In this document: positions 13,101-25,100 of the stretch, piece after piece
Layout: every line of letters begins with the position of its first letter
How positions within the stretch are numbered: position 1 is the first letter of the stretch
Assembly: GCA_964393825.1 (NCBI GenBank)
Contig: CAYMUY010000025.1
Location: 1 to 64,000 of the forward strand
Direction: 5' to 3'
DNA: 64,000 bases
Source: PFJX01 sp964393825
GTDB taxonomy: Bacteria > Pseudomonadota > Gammaproteobacteria > Burkholderiales > Thiobacillaceae
The notes under the pieces: model-generated
Database searches by the model: none
The model's input: the letters and a program-made list of their open reading frames with translations, nothing else
What the model was told of the DNA's origin: nothing
Position numbers and translations under genes: made by a program

Positions 13101-16100
13101 TCATAGCTGCGCGCCAGACTGGCGCCGGCCGCGACACCGCCTTCGCCGCCGACGTCGTGCGGCACGGTGGTGTTGAGCAGGGTGGCGCCGGTGCGGGTGT
13201 TGACCACCACGATGCGGTCGGACCAGGAGGCGGTGGCGTCGGCGTTGCCCTGGTTCAGGTCGTTCCAGGTGATGTGCATGACGCCACCGGAAGTCAGGCC
13301 GGCCAGCGGCGTGACCGCCAGGTCCTGCACCACCAGGTCGGGGTAGAGCGCGATGGTCGAGGTGGCAGTGGTGGTGGCGGTGTTGTTGGTCTCGCCGGTC
13401 CCGGCGGCGTTGTACTCGTAGACCACGGAGTAGTAGTCGTTGCGGATGCTGATGGTCAGGTCGCCGACACCGGCATTGCCGTCCGGCAGGGTGAAGCTGA
13501 AGCTGCGCGCGGCGCTGCCACCGGCAGCGACCCCGGCCACCGCGACCGCCTGGGAGACATGGTAGGTGCCGGTCGTGTTGTTGTAGACCTGGATCAGGTT
13601 GCTGTAGCCGACGCTGGCCAGGTTGCCGCTGTTGACGTCATCCCAGGTGAGGGTGACCTGCTCGCCGGAATGCGGGCTGGCCGGGCTGATCGCCAGGTTC
13701 TGCACCTGGAGGTCGGGGTACATCGCCAGGGTGGAGGTCACCGAGGTGCTGGCCTCGTTGTTGGCCTCTGCGGACACGCCGACCAGGTACTCGTAGACGT
13801 TGTCGCCGACATCGCTATAGATGCTGACCTGCAGCACGCCGACGCCGCCGGGACCATCGGGAACGCGGAAGTCGTAGCCACGGTCGATGCTGCCGCCCGC
13901 CGCGATGGCGGTGCCGCTGTAGTGCACCCACTGATCCAGCAGGGTGGTGCCGGTCGTGCTGTTCACCACCCGCACGCGGTCATAGAAATTGGCTTCGGTG
14001 GCGTTGGTGCCGTGGTTGGCGTCGGTCCAGACGATATGCAGGGTGGAGCCGGTTTCCGGGTTGCTCGGCGTCGCGCTGAGGTTTTCCACGCGCAGGTCGG
14101 CGTAGGAGGCCAGTGTGGCGGTATGGGTGACACTGCTGGCGTTGTTGTTCTCGCCGTTCGTGCCGGCGACGGTACGCTCGAACACGTAGTTGTGAATGTC
14201 GCTGGTGACGGTGAAGCGCAGTTCACCGACGGCGCTGGGACCGTCCGGCAGGGTGAGGGTATGGCTGCGGGCGATGGCGGCGCCGGCGGCGATGTTGCTG
14301 GCCTCGTTGCGGCCGTCGTACCAGATGTCCCAGTTGCCCAGGCTGGTGCTGGTGGTGACGTTGTAGACGTTGACCCGGTCATAGAAATAGCCGTCCATCA
14401 CGCCGTTGCCGGCGTTCGCGGTATTCCAGGTCAGGGTGACGCTGGCGCCCGACTCCATCTGTGGCGTGGCGACCACTTCGAGGTCGGTGACGATCAGGTC
14501 GGGGCGGGTGCCATAGGTCAGGTTGATCGGTGTGGCAATGCTGACGTTGTTGCCGTTGTTCGCCTCGGCCTGGGCGTTGCCGTAATCGGAAATCACGAAC
14601 AGGTACCAGGTGCCCTCGGTCAGGGTCTGGGTCAGCGGCAGGTTGAAGCTGACGCTGGCGTTGTAGTCGCTGTGTCCGGCCAGGGGCTGCACGCCCGGGT
14701 AGCGGTAGGCGATGTAATTGTCGGTCCCGCTGCCATCCAGCACATTGTCGGCGGAGAGGACGACATAGTCGTACCAGTTCGCGGTGGCCGGCGCCGAGAG
14801 ATCGTTGCGGCCGACCCAGCTGACGGTGATGTTCTGGCCGAAGACCGCGCTGGCGGGCGCGGTGACCACCGGCGCGATGAGATCGACGGAATTGACGTGG
14901 ACTACGGCTGTGTAGCCGTCCTCGCCGGCTTCGCCGTTGATGGCATCGCCATCCTGGTTCATGGCGTTGCCGACGGCGTCGGTCAGGGTCGGGCTCAGCA
15001 CCAGGGTGTAATCACCCTCGGCGTACTGGGCGGTGAAGGCGACGCGCAGGGTATTGCCGTTGACCACGGAAACACCGCTGATGGCGCCGAGCAGACTGGC
15101 GCCGCTCGGACCGGTGAAGCTGGCGATGTCGGCGACACTGACGGTGCCGGCATCGAGCGCTTCGTCGAAGGTCAGCTCGATAACGCTGAACGGCGCGTTG
15201 CCGTCCGCCGATTGCGACACCACCTGCGGGCCGCTGTGGTCGACCGTGAAGCTGCCGCTGTAGGCCACGTTGTCGCGGCCCTGCAGGTCGCTCACCGCGC
15301 CCGCGGCCAGGGTGTAGCTGAAGCTGCCTTCGACGTCGCCGAGGTTGAGGTGGAATGCGACGTGATGGCCATCGAGTATGGTGTAGTCGATGGCCGTGGC
15401 GCCGCCACCGAAGACCAGGTCGGCGCCGGAAAGGCTGGACGCCAGGATGGCTTCCGAGAAAGTCAGGACGATGCTGGCGGGCGGCGCCAGGAAATTGGCA
15501 CCGTCGACCGGATTGCTGGCGACCACGAATGGCGCGGCGTTGGCCGCGACATCGCTGTTCGCGCCGGTAAGCTGGAGGATGTAATCCCCACTCGCTGCCG
15601 CCCCGATCCCACTGGCGAGCACGCGAACTTCGTACAGACCCGAGCTCGTGGGCGTGAAAGCGAGGCGGGCATTGCGGCCGTCGGCGGCGCTGTTGTCGTC
15701 GCTGGCAACCAGGGCGCCGGTCTCGTCATAGATCTCGATCCGGGCATCCAGCTGATTCACCGGCTCGCCGGCCCCATCACCGGGGGTGCGGGTGGCAAGC
15801 GTCACTTCCACACCTGCCGTGGTCTGGAATGTGTAGCGGTCGGAATGGTCGCCAGCGGCCCAGGCCACCGCCTGTTCCAGCAAGCGGTCGGCGCTGCCGC
15901 TCCCGAGCGAAGCGGGCGAGTCGTTATAGATCGGGCTGAGGTAGACACTACGCCCGCCCCCGACCTGACCCACCACCACGCTCGGCCGCCCATTGGCGAC
16001 GGCAAGCACCGTACCCCAGGCATCCGCCGTCGCGGTGTCATTGCTATACGTGCCGGGACTGAAGTCCGTCACACCGACCGTCACCGGATGGGTGCTGTCC

Positions 16101-19100
16101 GTGATGTCGATCAACGGATTGCTCTGATAGGAGTAATAACTCGACGTATCGATCGGAATGATGGCATCAATGTCGGTCACGGGTGTGCCGGTGGCGGAAC
16201 CGGCGGCATAAGTCAGCCAGCCGGTGCCCACCACGCCGCCCCCCGCCTCGACCCACTGGCGCAGGGCCGGGGCGATCGTCGCCAGGGCGCTGTGGGTGGC
16301 CTGGTCGCCGATCACGACGACATCGTAGTTGTTCAGTTCCGCGACCGTATCGAGACCTGCCGCCCCCACCAGGGAGGCATTGAAACTGAAGACACTGCTG
16401 TCATTGAGCCAGTCGTCCAGCGAGCCGTTGTAGGTCCCTTGCAGTACGGCAACGCGGATCAGACCATTGCCGCCGTAGCTGTTACCCAAGGCGCCCAGCA
16501 CCTGGCCGGTGACGGAGATATCCCTCGGGGCGGCGGATTCCAGGCCGAACTCGGCGGAGCGGGTGACCACCAGGCTGTAGGGCATGGCGGTCGTGGTGGT
16601 GGAAATCCGGGCGTAATACGTCCCCGCTGCCGGCGCGATGTAGTTGGCGATGTTCTGGTCGACGTTATAGGCGTCGATGGCGCCCTGGGCCTGTTTGACG
16701 GCGGCGGCATTGTAAAGGCGCAGGGTCAGGTCGCCACCATGACCGCCATCGGTGCGGGTGGCGGCCAGGCTGACCGACTGGCCGGCGGCCAGGGTGAAGG
16801 CGTACCAGTCATTGCCGCCCGCGGAGACGCTGCCCAGCACGGCGAGCCGGTCGGCGCCGGCGGCCAGGGCGACGCTGGAGCCATCCAGATTTTCGGCATT
16901 GGCCACACTGCTGTTGTCGCTGGCACTCCAGGATTCGTTTTCCAGTTGGGCGTTGAGCACCACTTGCGTCGTATACCCGCCGGAGCCGGACAGGCTGCTG
17001 ACCCGCACGATGTACTGGCCGGTACTGGCGATGGCCACGTTCTGCAGCAGCACGGTCTCGCCGGCGGCGGCGCTAGCGGTACCCAGCACGGTGACGCCAT
17101 CCGTATCGATCAGTTCGACCTGGGCTTGCAGGCCGGCCACGGGTGTGACGCGCACGCTGGCCTTCTGGCCGGCGTCGAGGCTGATGGTGTAGTCGTCGCT
17201 GTCGGCGACGCCGAACAGGTGGCCGCCGACCTGCGGATCGAAGATCAGGGAACCGGCCGGGTTGATGGCCTGCACCGCGGGCAGCGCCGTGGCGCCTTCC
17301 GTATCGACGCGGAATTCGATGACAAAGTCGTCCCCCCCGTAACCGTCGCCATTGCCGTCCAGCCGGTTGCCCTGGGTGTCGCGGAAGCCGTCGGCGTCGG
17401 CGACCAGGGTCAGGCGGTAGTTGCCCTCGCCCAGGCCATGGTAGTTAAGCGTCAGCGTGCTGCTGACAGGGTCGTAGGCGAACAGGCTGAGATCGCTGCC
17501 GTACTGGTTGTACAGCACGTTTTGCGGGATCAGTGACTTGACGCCGCCGGGCGGGGTCCAGGAGGCGCCGATGTAGGCGCCGCCACCGTTCTCGAAGAAC
17601 TCGATGCGGATGTCGTGGTAGCCGGCGGCGAGCGTGATGACGCCGGAACGCTCGGTATTGCCTTGCAGATAGTTGTTTTCCACCACCAGGGTGCCGTCGA
17701 TGTAGAGACGGCTGCCGTCGTCGCTGCTGGTGTAGAAGGTGTAGTCACCGGCAGTGTCGATGCGGATGGCACCGGTCCAGCGCGCCGCAAAGTAGTCGGT
17801 GAGGCCGAGGCCCCCCATGCCATCGCCGTCGCCAAAATCAACCTGGTCATCGGTCCGGGTATAGGTGGGGGCGCTGTTGAAATCGACGTCGGTGAGACTG
17901 TCCAGGGAATAGCCCAGATTCCAGTACTCGCCCTTGAGGCCGGGCATGGCCAGCGTGATGTCTTCACCGGTATCGGTGTTGGTCAGCCGGACATCGGCGA
18001 AGCCCAGCCCCTGGGTGGCAAGTTCCTCGCTGAATGTGGCGGTATAGGTCAGGTCACCGGGCGGGACGACATCGCCATCGGCAATGCTGGTGCTGACCAC
18101 CACGGGCGGGGTGTGGTCCAGATTCGCCGTGCTGCCGGAAACCTTCAGGACGTAGGCGCCGTAGGTATTGTTCTCGGCAAACACGTCGACGCGATAGAAA
18201 CCGCCCATGGCGGCGGTGTATTCGATGTGGACGTTACGGCCATCGGGCGAGTCGTTGACGGTGTAATCGCCTTCGGGTACGAGGTCGCCGTTCGGATCGT
18301 AGAGCGCGACCGCCACATCGAGGCTGTTGTCGGGCTGACCGGCGGCGTCGCCCGGCGTACGTGTTTCGATCACCAGCGCGTCGTTGATGTTGGCGACGAA
18401 GGTATAGCGATCGCGGTCGGTCGCAGCCCAGGCGACGGCCTGTTCCAGCATGCGGTCGGCCGCGCCGGTCCGCAGGGTGGTGGTATTCCAGCCGCTGTAG
18501 TAGCCGGCATAGATCGGTCCCAGGAAGACGCTGCGGCCACTGCCGACCTCGGCCGCCGCGCCCGCCGCCTGACCGTAGACGGTGCCAAGCAAGGTGGCGC
18601 CGGAGTCCAGGGCGGGATTGGCGGGAATGACCTGGGAGTAGGTGTTGGCCAGGGAGAAATCAGTGATGCCGTCGAGAATCGGGTGCGCCCCGCTGATGAC
18701 GAAGGTGCCGCCGGAGTCGTAGCTGTCGTAGCTCGCGCCGAGGTTGACCGGCACCACCGTGTCGAGCATGGCCCGATCCGTGCTGTTCATGCCGTAGAAC
18801 ACGTCGTACAGCCAGCCGGTGGTGACCAGACCGCCGCCCTGTTGCACATAAGGCACCAGGGCCGGGAGGATGAGGCTTTTCTCGGTGGATTCGCCGCTGG
18901 TATAACGCGCGCCGCCGATCACCACGACGTCATAGGCGGAAATTTCCTGCAATGTGTCGATGGCCGAGGCGGCCACCAGGGTCGCACTGAAGTGATAGGC
19001 GCTGCTGTCATTGAGCTGCGCAACGATGGCCTGCAGGCCCTGGTCGGCCTCACTGCCATAGCCGCTGTCAAGCACGGCGATCCTGATCAACCCGCCCATG

Positions 19101-22100
19101 CTGCCATTGACCTCGCCCAGGCCGCCCAGCACCATGCCGGTCAGGGAGATATCCTGATCCTGAGTGCTCACGTTCAGTTCGAAAGCGCTGTTGCGGGTGG
19201 TGATGACGCTATAGCCGCCCGCCTCACCCGCGACACGCAGGAAGTAGGTGCCGCCCGCCAGCGAGGTGAAGTCCTGGATGTAGGCATCCAGACTGGCGGA
19301 GTCCGCCACGCCGGTAGCCACCAGGGTGAAGCTGCTGTCGTACAACTCCATCGTCACATTGCCGGTGGCATTGTGGTCATCGCGTGACAAGGCCATCGTC
19401 GAGACATCACCGGCATCCAGGGTGAAGCTGTACCAGTCGGAGTCCTGAACCTGGCTGTCATTGAGCCGCGCCTGGACCTGGAGCGCGCCGTAGTTGTCCC
19501 AGTAAAGACCGGCCGCGCTGCTGGGGTAGCCGAACTGGAGCGCGTCGGCGAAGCCGAGGAACAGGCGGGTAGCACCTTCCGGTGCGACGAACTGTTGCAG
19601 GGTGGACCCGTCCAGCCTGCGGCCGTCGCCGATGAAGAAGGTCTGGCCGAGCTCCGGGCTCAAGCTGGCAAAGTCGGTGCCCATGCCGCCATCGCCATCG
19701 GTGAAGTCAAGGCGGGCCGGGGTGCTGGCGGGCAGGTCATCGGCCAGGAAGACACCAACCAGGAACATGGTCTTGCCGGGGACATAGCCGAGTCCGGGCC
19801 AGGTGTCGGTATCCGGAAAATCGGGATCGCCATGTCCGTAGACGATGCCGGAAATACCGGGGTAGAGCGATGCGGAATCGAGGATGTCGGTGGTGCCGCT
19901 GCCGGCGTCGCTGCCATCCGGGGAAACGGACAGCGGCAGGCCACCGAAAGACACCTGGCCGGAAATGTTCGGGAAAGTGAAGACATTGCCGGCGCCCGCC
20001 GTGAATCCCAGCTCGACCGGAGACATTCCATCGAAGGAAGAGCCGCTGCCGGCACTGAAGATGTTGGCCTGGCCGTCCACCGCGATGCTGAAGTTGCCGA
20101 TCCCGCCCAGTTCACCGCGCACCGCGCCGCGACTGGCGCCATCGCCGAGATCGATGAAGCTGGCGTCGATGTTCTGGACATACTCGCCCCAGCCCCCCTG
20201 CCCCAACCCTTCCACTTCCTGCGCGGCGTTGACCAGCGCCCGCAGTTGATAGTGGCCGGCGCCATGATAGGCGTAGGCGCGCAGCACATAGGTGCCGGCG
20301 GTGTCGATATGGACAGTTTGCAACACGGCATCCCTGCCGTGGCCCGGTGCCCAGGCTTCGTCATAGAAGACGAGGCCGCCGGCACCATCGTCGCGCAACA
20401 GCCTGACATTGCCCTGGACGCTGGCATCGGTGGACAGGATCAGGGTCAGTACCTGCCCGGCTTCCAGTTCCAGGGTGTAGTCATCTTCGTCGCCTTCGCC
20501 ATGGAACAGGCCGGTTGGCGCCGGATCGTAGATCAGGGAGCCGTCAGGCTGGATGGCAGCCAGCGGCACCGGGTAGGCCTGGGTGTCGGCATCCATGTCG
20601 ATAATGGCGCTGAACCCGGCGAACGGTTGCCCGGAGACGCTGGTCAGGGCGCCGGCGGCGATATCGATGACATACTCGGCCGAGAAGGAGAAACCATTGG
20701 TGATACCGAATTCCAGGGTGCGGCCATCGATGACCCGCACGCTTTCAGCGGGGAGGCCATCGATGGTGAGGTCGTCGGCGCTGAGGCTGCTCAGCAGGAC
20801 CGACTCGGAAAAGGTGACACGGTAGGTGTCGGGATAGTCCAGGAGAAGGGTGTTGTCCGCCGGATCGCTGGCGATCACCGTGAAGGCCGGCGGCGTCGCC
20901 GCGCCACCCGCGTGGTCGTTGTCGACCCGCAGCTGGTAGGCGCCCTGGCCGGACTGTGCGGCCACCTCGATCATATAGACGCCATCCTGGGCGATGCTGA
21001 AGGACAGCCAGGCATTGCGGCCATCGGCGCTGTCCGCATCGCTCTGCAGCAGCGTGCCGTCGGCGGCGTAGAGCGCGAGGGCCGGATCGAGTGTATTGGC
21101 CGGCTCGCCGGCGCCATCGCCGGGCGTGCTGGTGTAGATCGTGACGGTATCGCCCGCCCGCGCCTGGAATGCATAGCGGTCCAGCATCGACCCGGCGGCC
21201 CAGGCCACGGCCTGTTCGACCAGACGATCGGCATCCGGCTCGATCAGTTCCCAGCTGGAATTGGTGTAATAAGGCGCCAGGAAAACGCTGCGGCCCTGGC
21301 CGGGCTGTCCCACCACCACGGCGGCATGGCCGTCGTAGGTGGCCAGCGTGGTCGCTCCTGCATCCGGCACCATGACTTCAATGCCGTTGACGTAGAAATT
21401 GCTCACGCCCTGCGTGACGGGATGGCTGCCATCCGTGATTTCCAGATTCACACCGGGGTAGATGCTGTTGTACCCGGGTGTGGTATCCACCGGCACGATG
21501 GCGTCGATGTCATGGAGCGGGGTGCCGTAGTTCTGACCGGCCATCTCCAGGATGGGCGCCGAAGCGACCAGACCGCCGCCAGCTTCCACCCACTGGCGCA
21601 GGGTCGGCGCCAGTGCCGCCAGATCGTAATGCGTGTCGTAGCTGCCGATGAACACCACGTCGAACTGGTTCAGTTCGGCCAGGGTGTCGATCTGGTCGAC
21701 GGTGACCTGCCGGGCATGGATGGTGAACGCCGTCGAATCGTTGAGCTGTTCCACCAACTGCCAGGCGTTGCCATAGCTGCCCGCGCTGATGGAAAAGCCA
21801 GAGGTGCCGCCATAGTTCGGAACATCGAGGATGGCGACATCGATGACACCGTCCTGGTGACCGAGTACGGAACCGCTCAGGGTGATGTCCTGCGGATTGA
21901 GCTCGTTTTCTTCGCGTTCGAAGGCCGCATCGCGGGTAATGACCAGGTTGTAGTCGCCCGCCCCGGCGCCACCGACCCGGAGGTAATAGGTGCCCGCCGC
22001 CATCGCGCGGAAATCACGTATCGCCTGGTCGCTATTGAGCGCATCGGCCACGCCTGAAGCCAGATGGACACCATTCTCATCGAACAGGTCGATCTCGATC

Positions 22101-25100
22101 TGGCCACTGACGCTTCCCCCGAGCACCATGCTGGCCAGCATGTCGGTGTCCAGGCTGAAGCTGTACCAGTCCTCGGCGGCGACGATCTCCCCGGTGCCCG
22201 GGGTGAAAGTCAGGGTATGCAGCTGCTCGCCGGTTTCGTAAGTGCCGAGCACGACCCGGTTGGCGACATCGATGACCACCAGGGGGGTGACGGAATTGGT
22301 GTTGCCGACACCGAAGAAATAGCCTGTGAGCGGATCAAAGTCGCCATGGTGGGCGGTCTGACCAAGGCTGAATTGATAACTGGTGGCGCCGGTAGCGGGG
22401 TTGACCAGGTAGAAGCTGCCATCGTCATTGACGAAATAGAGACGGTCAGCGGCATCGAAGGCGAGGCCGTGCGTGGCCGTGCTGAGCCCCGCTTCGCCGA
22501 CGACGGTGCCAAGGCCGGTCACGGGATCGATCGAGACCAGATCGTCCGTACGCTCGGTCCAGGCATACAGGTGGCCCATGGAATCACTGGTGAGGTTGAC
22601 CAGGGTGCCGACACCGGCGCCCGTACCGATCGGCGTGCCGGCGCCGGTGCTCAGGTCGATCTGGATCAGGTGACTCGGCGCCACCGGGTCATTCTGCGAT
22701 ACCGTGCCGTAAAGCATCCCGCTGTACGCGTCATATTCGAAACCATTGATGGAGTAGCCCACCGACCCGATGACCCGGATCACTCCCCCGGTATTGGGGT
22801 CGAGTTCCACCAGCGTACTGGGGTTGCCACCGCGCCCCAATGTCCCCAGCAGCATCGGCTGATCGCCGCTGAAATGCGGTGCCTCCAGCCTGCCGCTGAC
22901 AGCAATGCGGTCGGCGCCATCCAGGTGGATGACCGAGGCGTCGATGTTCTGTGCATCGGCCATCTGGTCGTTGTTCGCGCCGCCGATGCTTTCCTCCTCG
23001 GCGGCGGCGTTGAGGAGCAGCCGCAACTCGTAGCCGCCGGCACCCTCCAGGCTGCTGACGCGGATCAGATAGGTGCCGGCATCGGACACCTGCAGGGTGT
23101 TCAGGGCCGCTGGTTCGCCAAAGCCGCCGGCCTCGAAATAGCCGAGCGAGCCGCCCAGGGTATCGAACACCTCGATGCCGCCGCGCGCGGTGGCCGCCAT
23201 CGGGAACAACCCGACGCTGAGGATCTGGCCGGCATCCAGTTCGAGCGAGAAATCGTCCACATCGCCGTCGCCATTGAAGGCGCCGGTGACACTCCCGTCA
23301 TGAACCAGGGAACCGACCGGCGCCAGCGGGTTCAACGGTGTCGGGAAGGCACGCCCCGCGGTGTTGTCGATGCTCAGACCGCCATAGTAGTCGCCCCCGA
23401 TCAGGCCGTTGCCCAGCGGGTCACGGATGTAATAGGAATACAGTTGAAGTTCGTATTCCCCTTCCGGTACCGCCAGAAAATCGAAACTGAGGGTGTGACT
23501 GGCATCGTCGTAGAAATAATCGACCGCACTGTAGCCGCCATCGGTATTCGGGTCGTAGATGTAGGCGGCATAGGTTGCGAGCGCGCCCTCGTCCAGACCC
23601 TGGTCGAACGTGAAGATCACCGTCACATCGCCCGGCTCGGCCGCGGTCGTGACATCGACGATGGACGGACCGGTGGTGTCGAGGGTGAACATCTGCGCAT
23701 GCGGGGTCATGGTCGCGCCGGCCAGATCGCGGATGCCGGTAAGGCTGACCAGGTATGGCCCATCCTGGCCGACCAGGCCGCTGATGTCGAAACTCAGGGT
23801 ATTCGCGTCCACCACCAGGACGCTGTGGGGTGTGATCGGCGTGAAGGCGGGGTCGAGCAGGACCAGGTCGTTCAGGTCGACGCTGGAGAGATCGATGGCT
23901 TCGGAGAAGTCGAACTGGAGCACGCTCGGCGGCGTGGTCAGCATGGCGTCGTCGGCAAGGCTGCTGGTCACCACCTCGGGCGCGGCGTTACTGGCGCCAG
24001 TCGCGCCGGTGACATTCAGGACATAGTCGCCAAGACCGGCAAAGGGCGTGATCCGCACCAGGAACTGGCCGGCTTCACCGGCCTGCACCGTATAGTTGAA
24101 TGCGGCATTGCGCCCGCCGACGCCGTCTTCGTTGCTGGCCGCCAGGGTGCCGTCGGGGCGGAACAATTCGACCAGCGGGTCCAGGGTGTTGTCCGGCTCA
24201 TTGCTGCCACTACCGGGCAGGGTGACGGTGAGGGACAAGGTATCGCTTTCGTTGGCAGCAACCTTGTAATGATCGGCCAGATCCCGGTTACCGAACGCCG
24301 CCCAGTTCACCGCCTGTTCCAGCAGCCGGTCAGCCTGGCCGCTGCGCAAGACCGCGGTATTCCACCCGGAGGAATACCCCGCGTAGATCGGCCCGAGATA
24401 GACGGAGCGACCGCCACCAATCTCGGCGGCGGCAGCAGCGACTTCGGACCCCACATTCGCGAGCAATGTGGCGCCGACATCGAGTTTGGGGGTGCCGGTG
24501 GGGTATTGGGTGTAGGTCCCCGTATAGAAACTGGTCACACCATCGAGGATCGGATGGCTGCCGGAGGGCACGAACAAGGTGTTGTATTGATAGGAATCGC
24601 TGGAACCGTTGACATAGATCGGCACCACGGCATCGAAATCGGTGCGCGCCTGGCCGGTGAGGCCCTGGGCGGAAAAGGTCGCCCAGCCCGTTGTCACCAG
24701 CCCCCCCCCGGCCTGCACATAGGCCAGCAGCGCGGAGGCATACTGCGCAAACTCGGTCGTACTGTAGCGCGCACCACCGACGACGACCGCGTCGTATTGC
24801 TGCAGTTCCTGCAGCGTGTCCGCCTGCGCGGGCGTGATCAGCGTGGCGGTGAAATCGAACCAGGTGTCGTCATTGAGCTGGTTGACGATGGCCTGCAGGC
24901 CGGCATCGTAACCCCCGCCAGCGGGGGTGGAGACCACCGCCACCCGGATCGCCCCGTTTCCTGACGTGCTCCCGATATTGCCCAGGACCTCGGTCATGTC
25001 GCCGAGAGCCCGAGCCTGTTGCGACCTGCCGTTGGGCTCGGCTTCCAGTTGAGCGTTCTTCAAGGCGGTCAGGCTATAGTCCTCGCCACCGTTGCCGCTG

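Noticed and set aside
53..24964. Very long open frames on the plus strand opposite the giant gene (for example 53-5551, 5717-8830, 11975-17536, 22064-24964)
   Set aside because: Their translations are low-complexity, rich in Gly, Ala, Val, Asp and Arg, with no domain pattern. The minus-strand frame shows coherent domains, a catalytic triad and a ribosome site. High GC at third positions opens the opposite strand.
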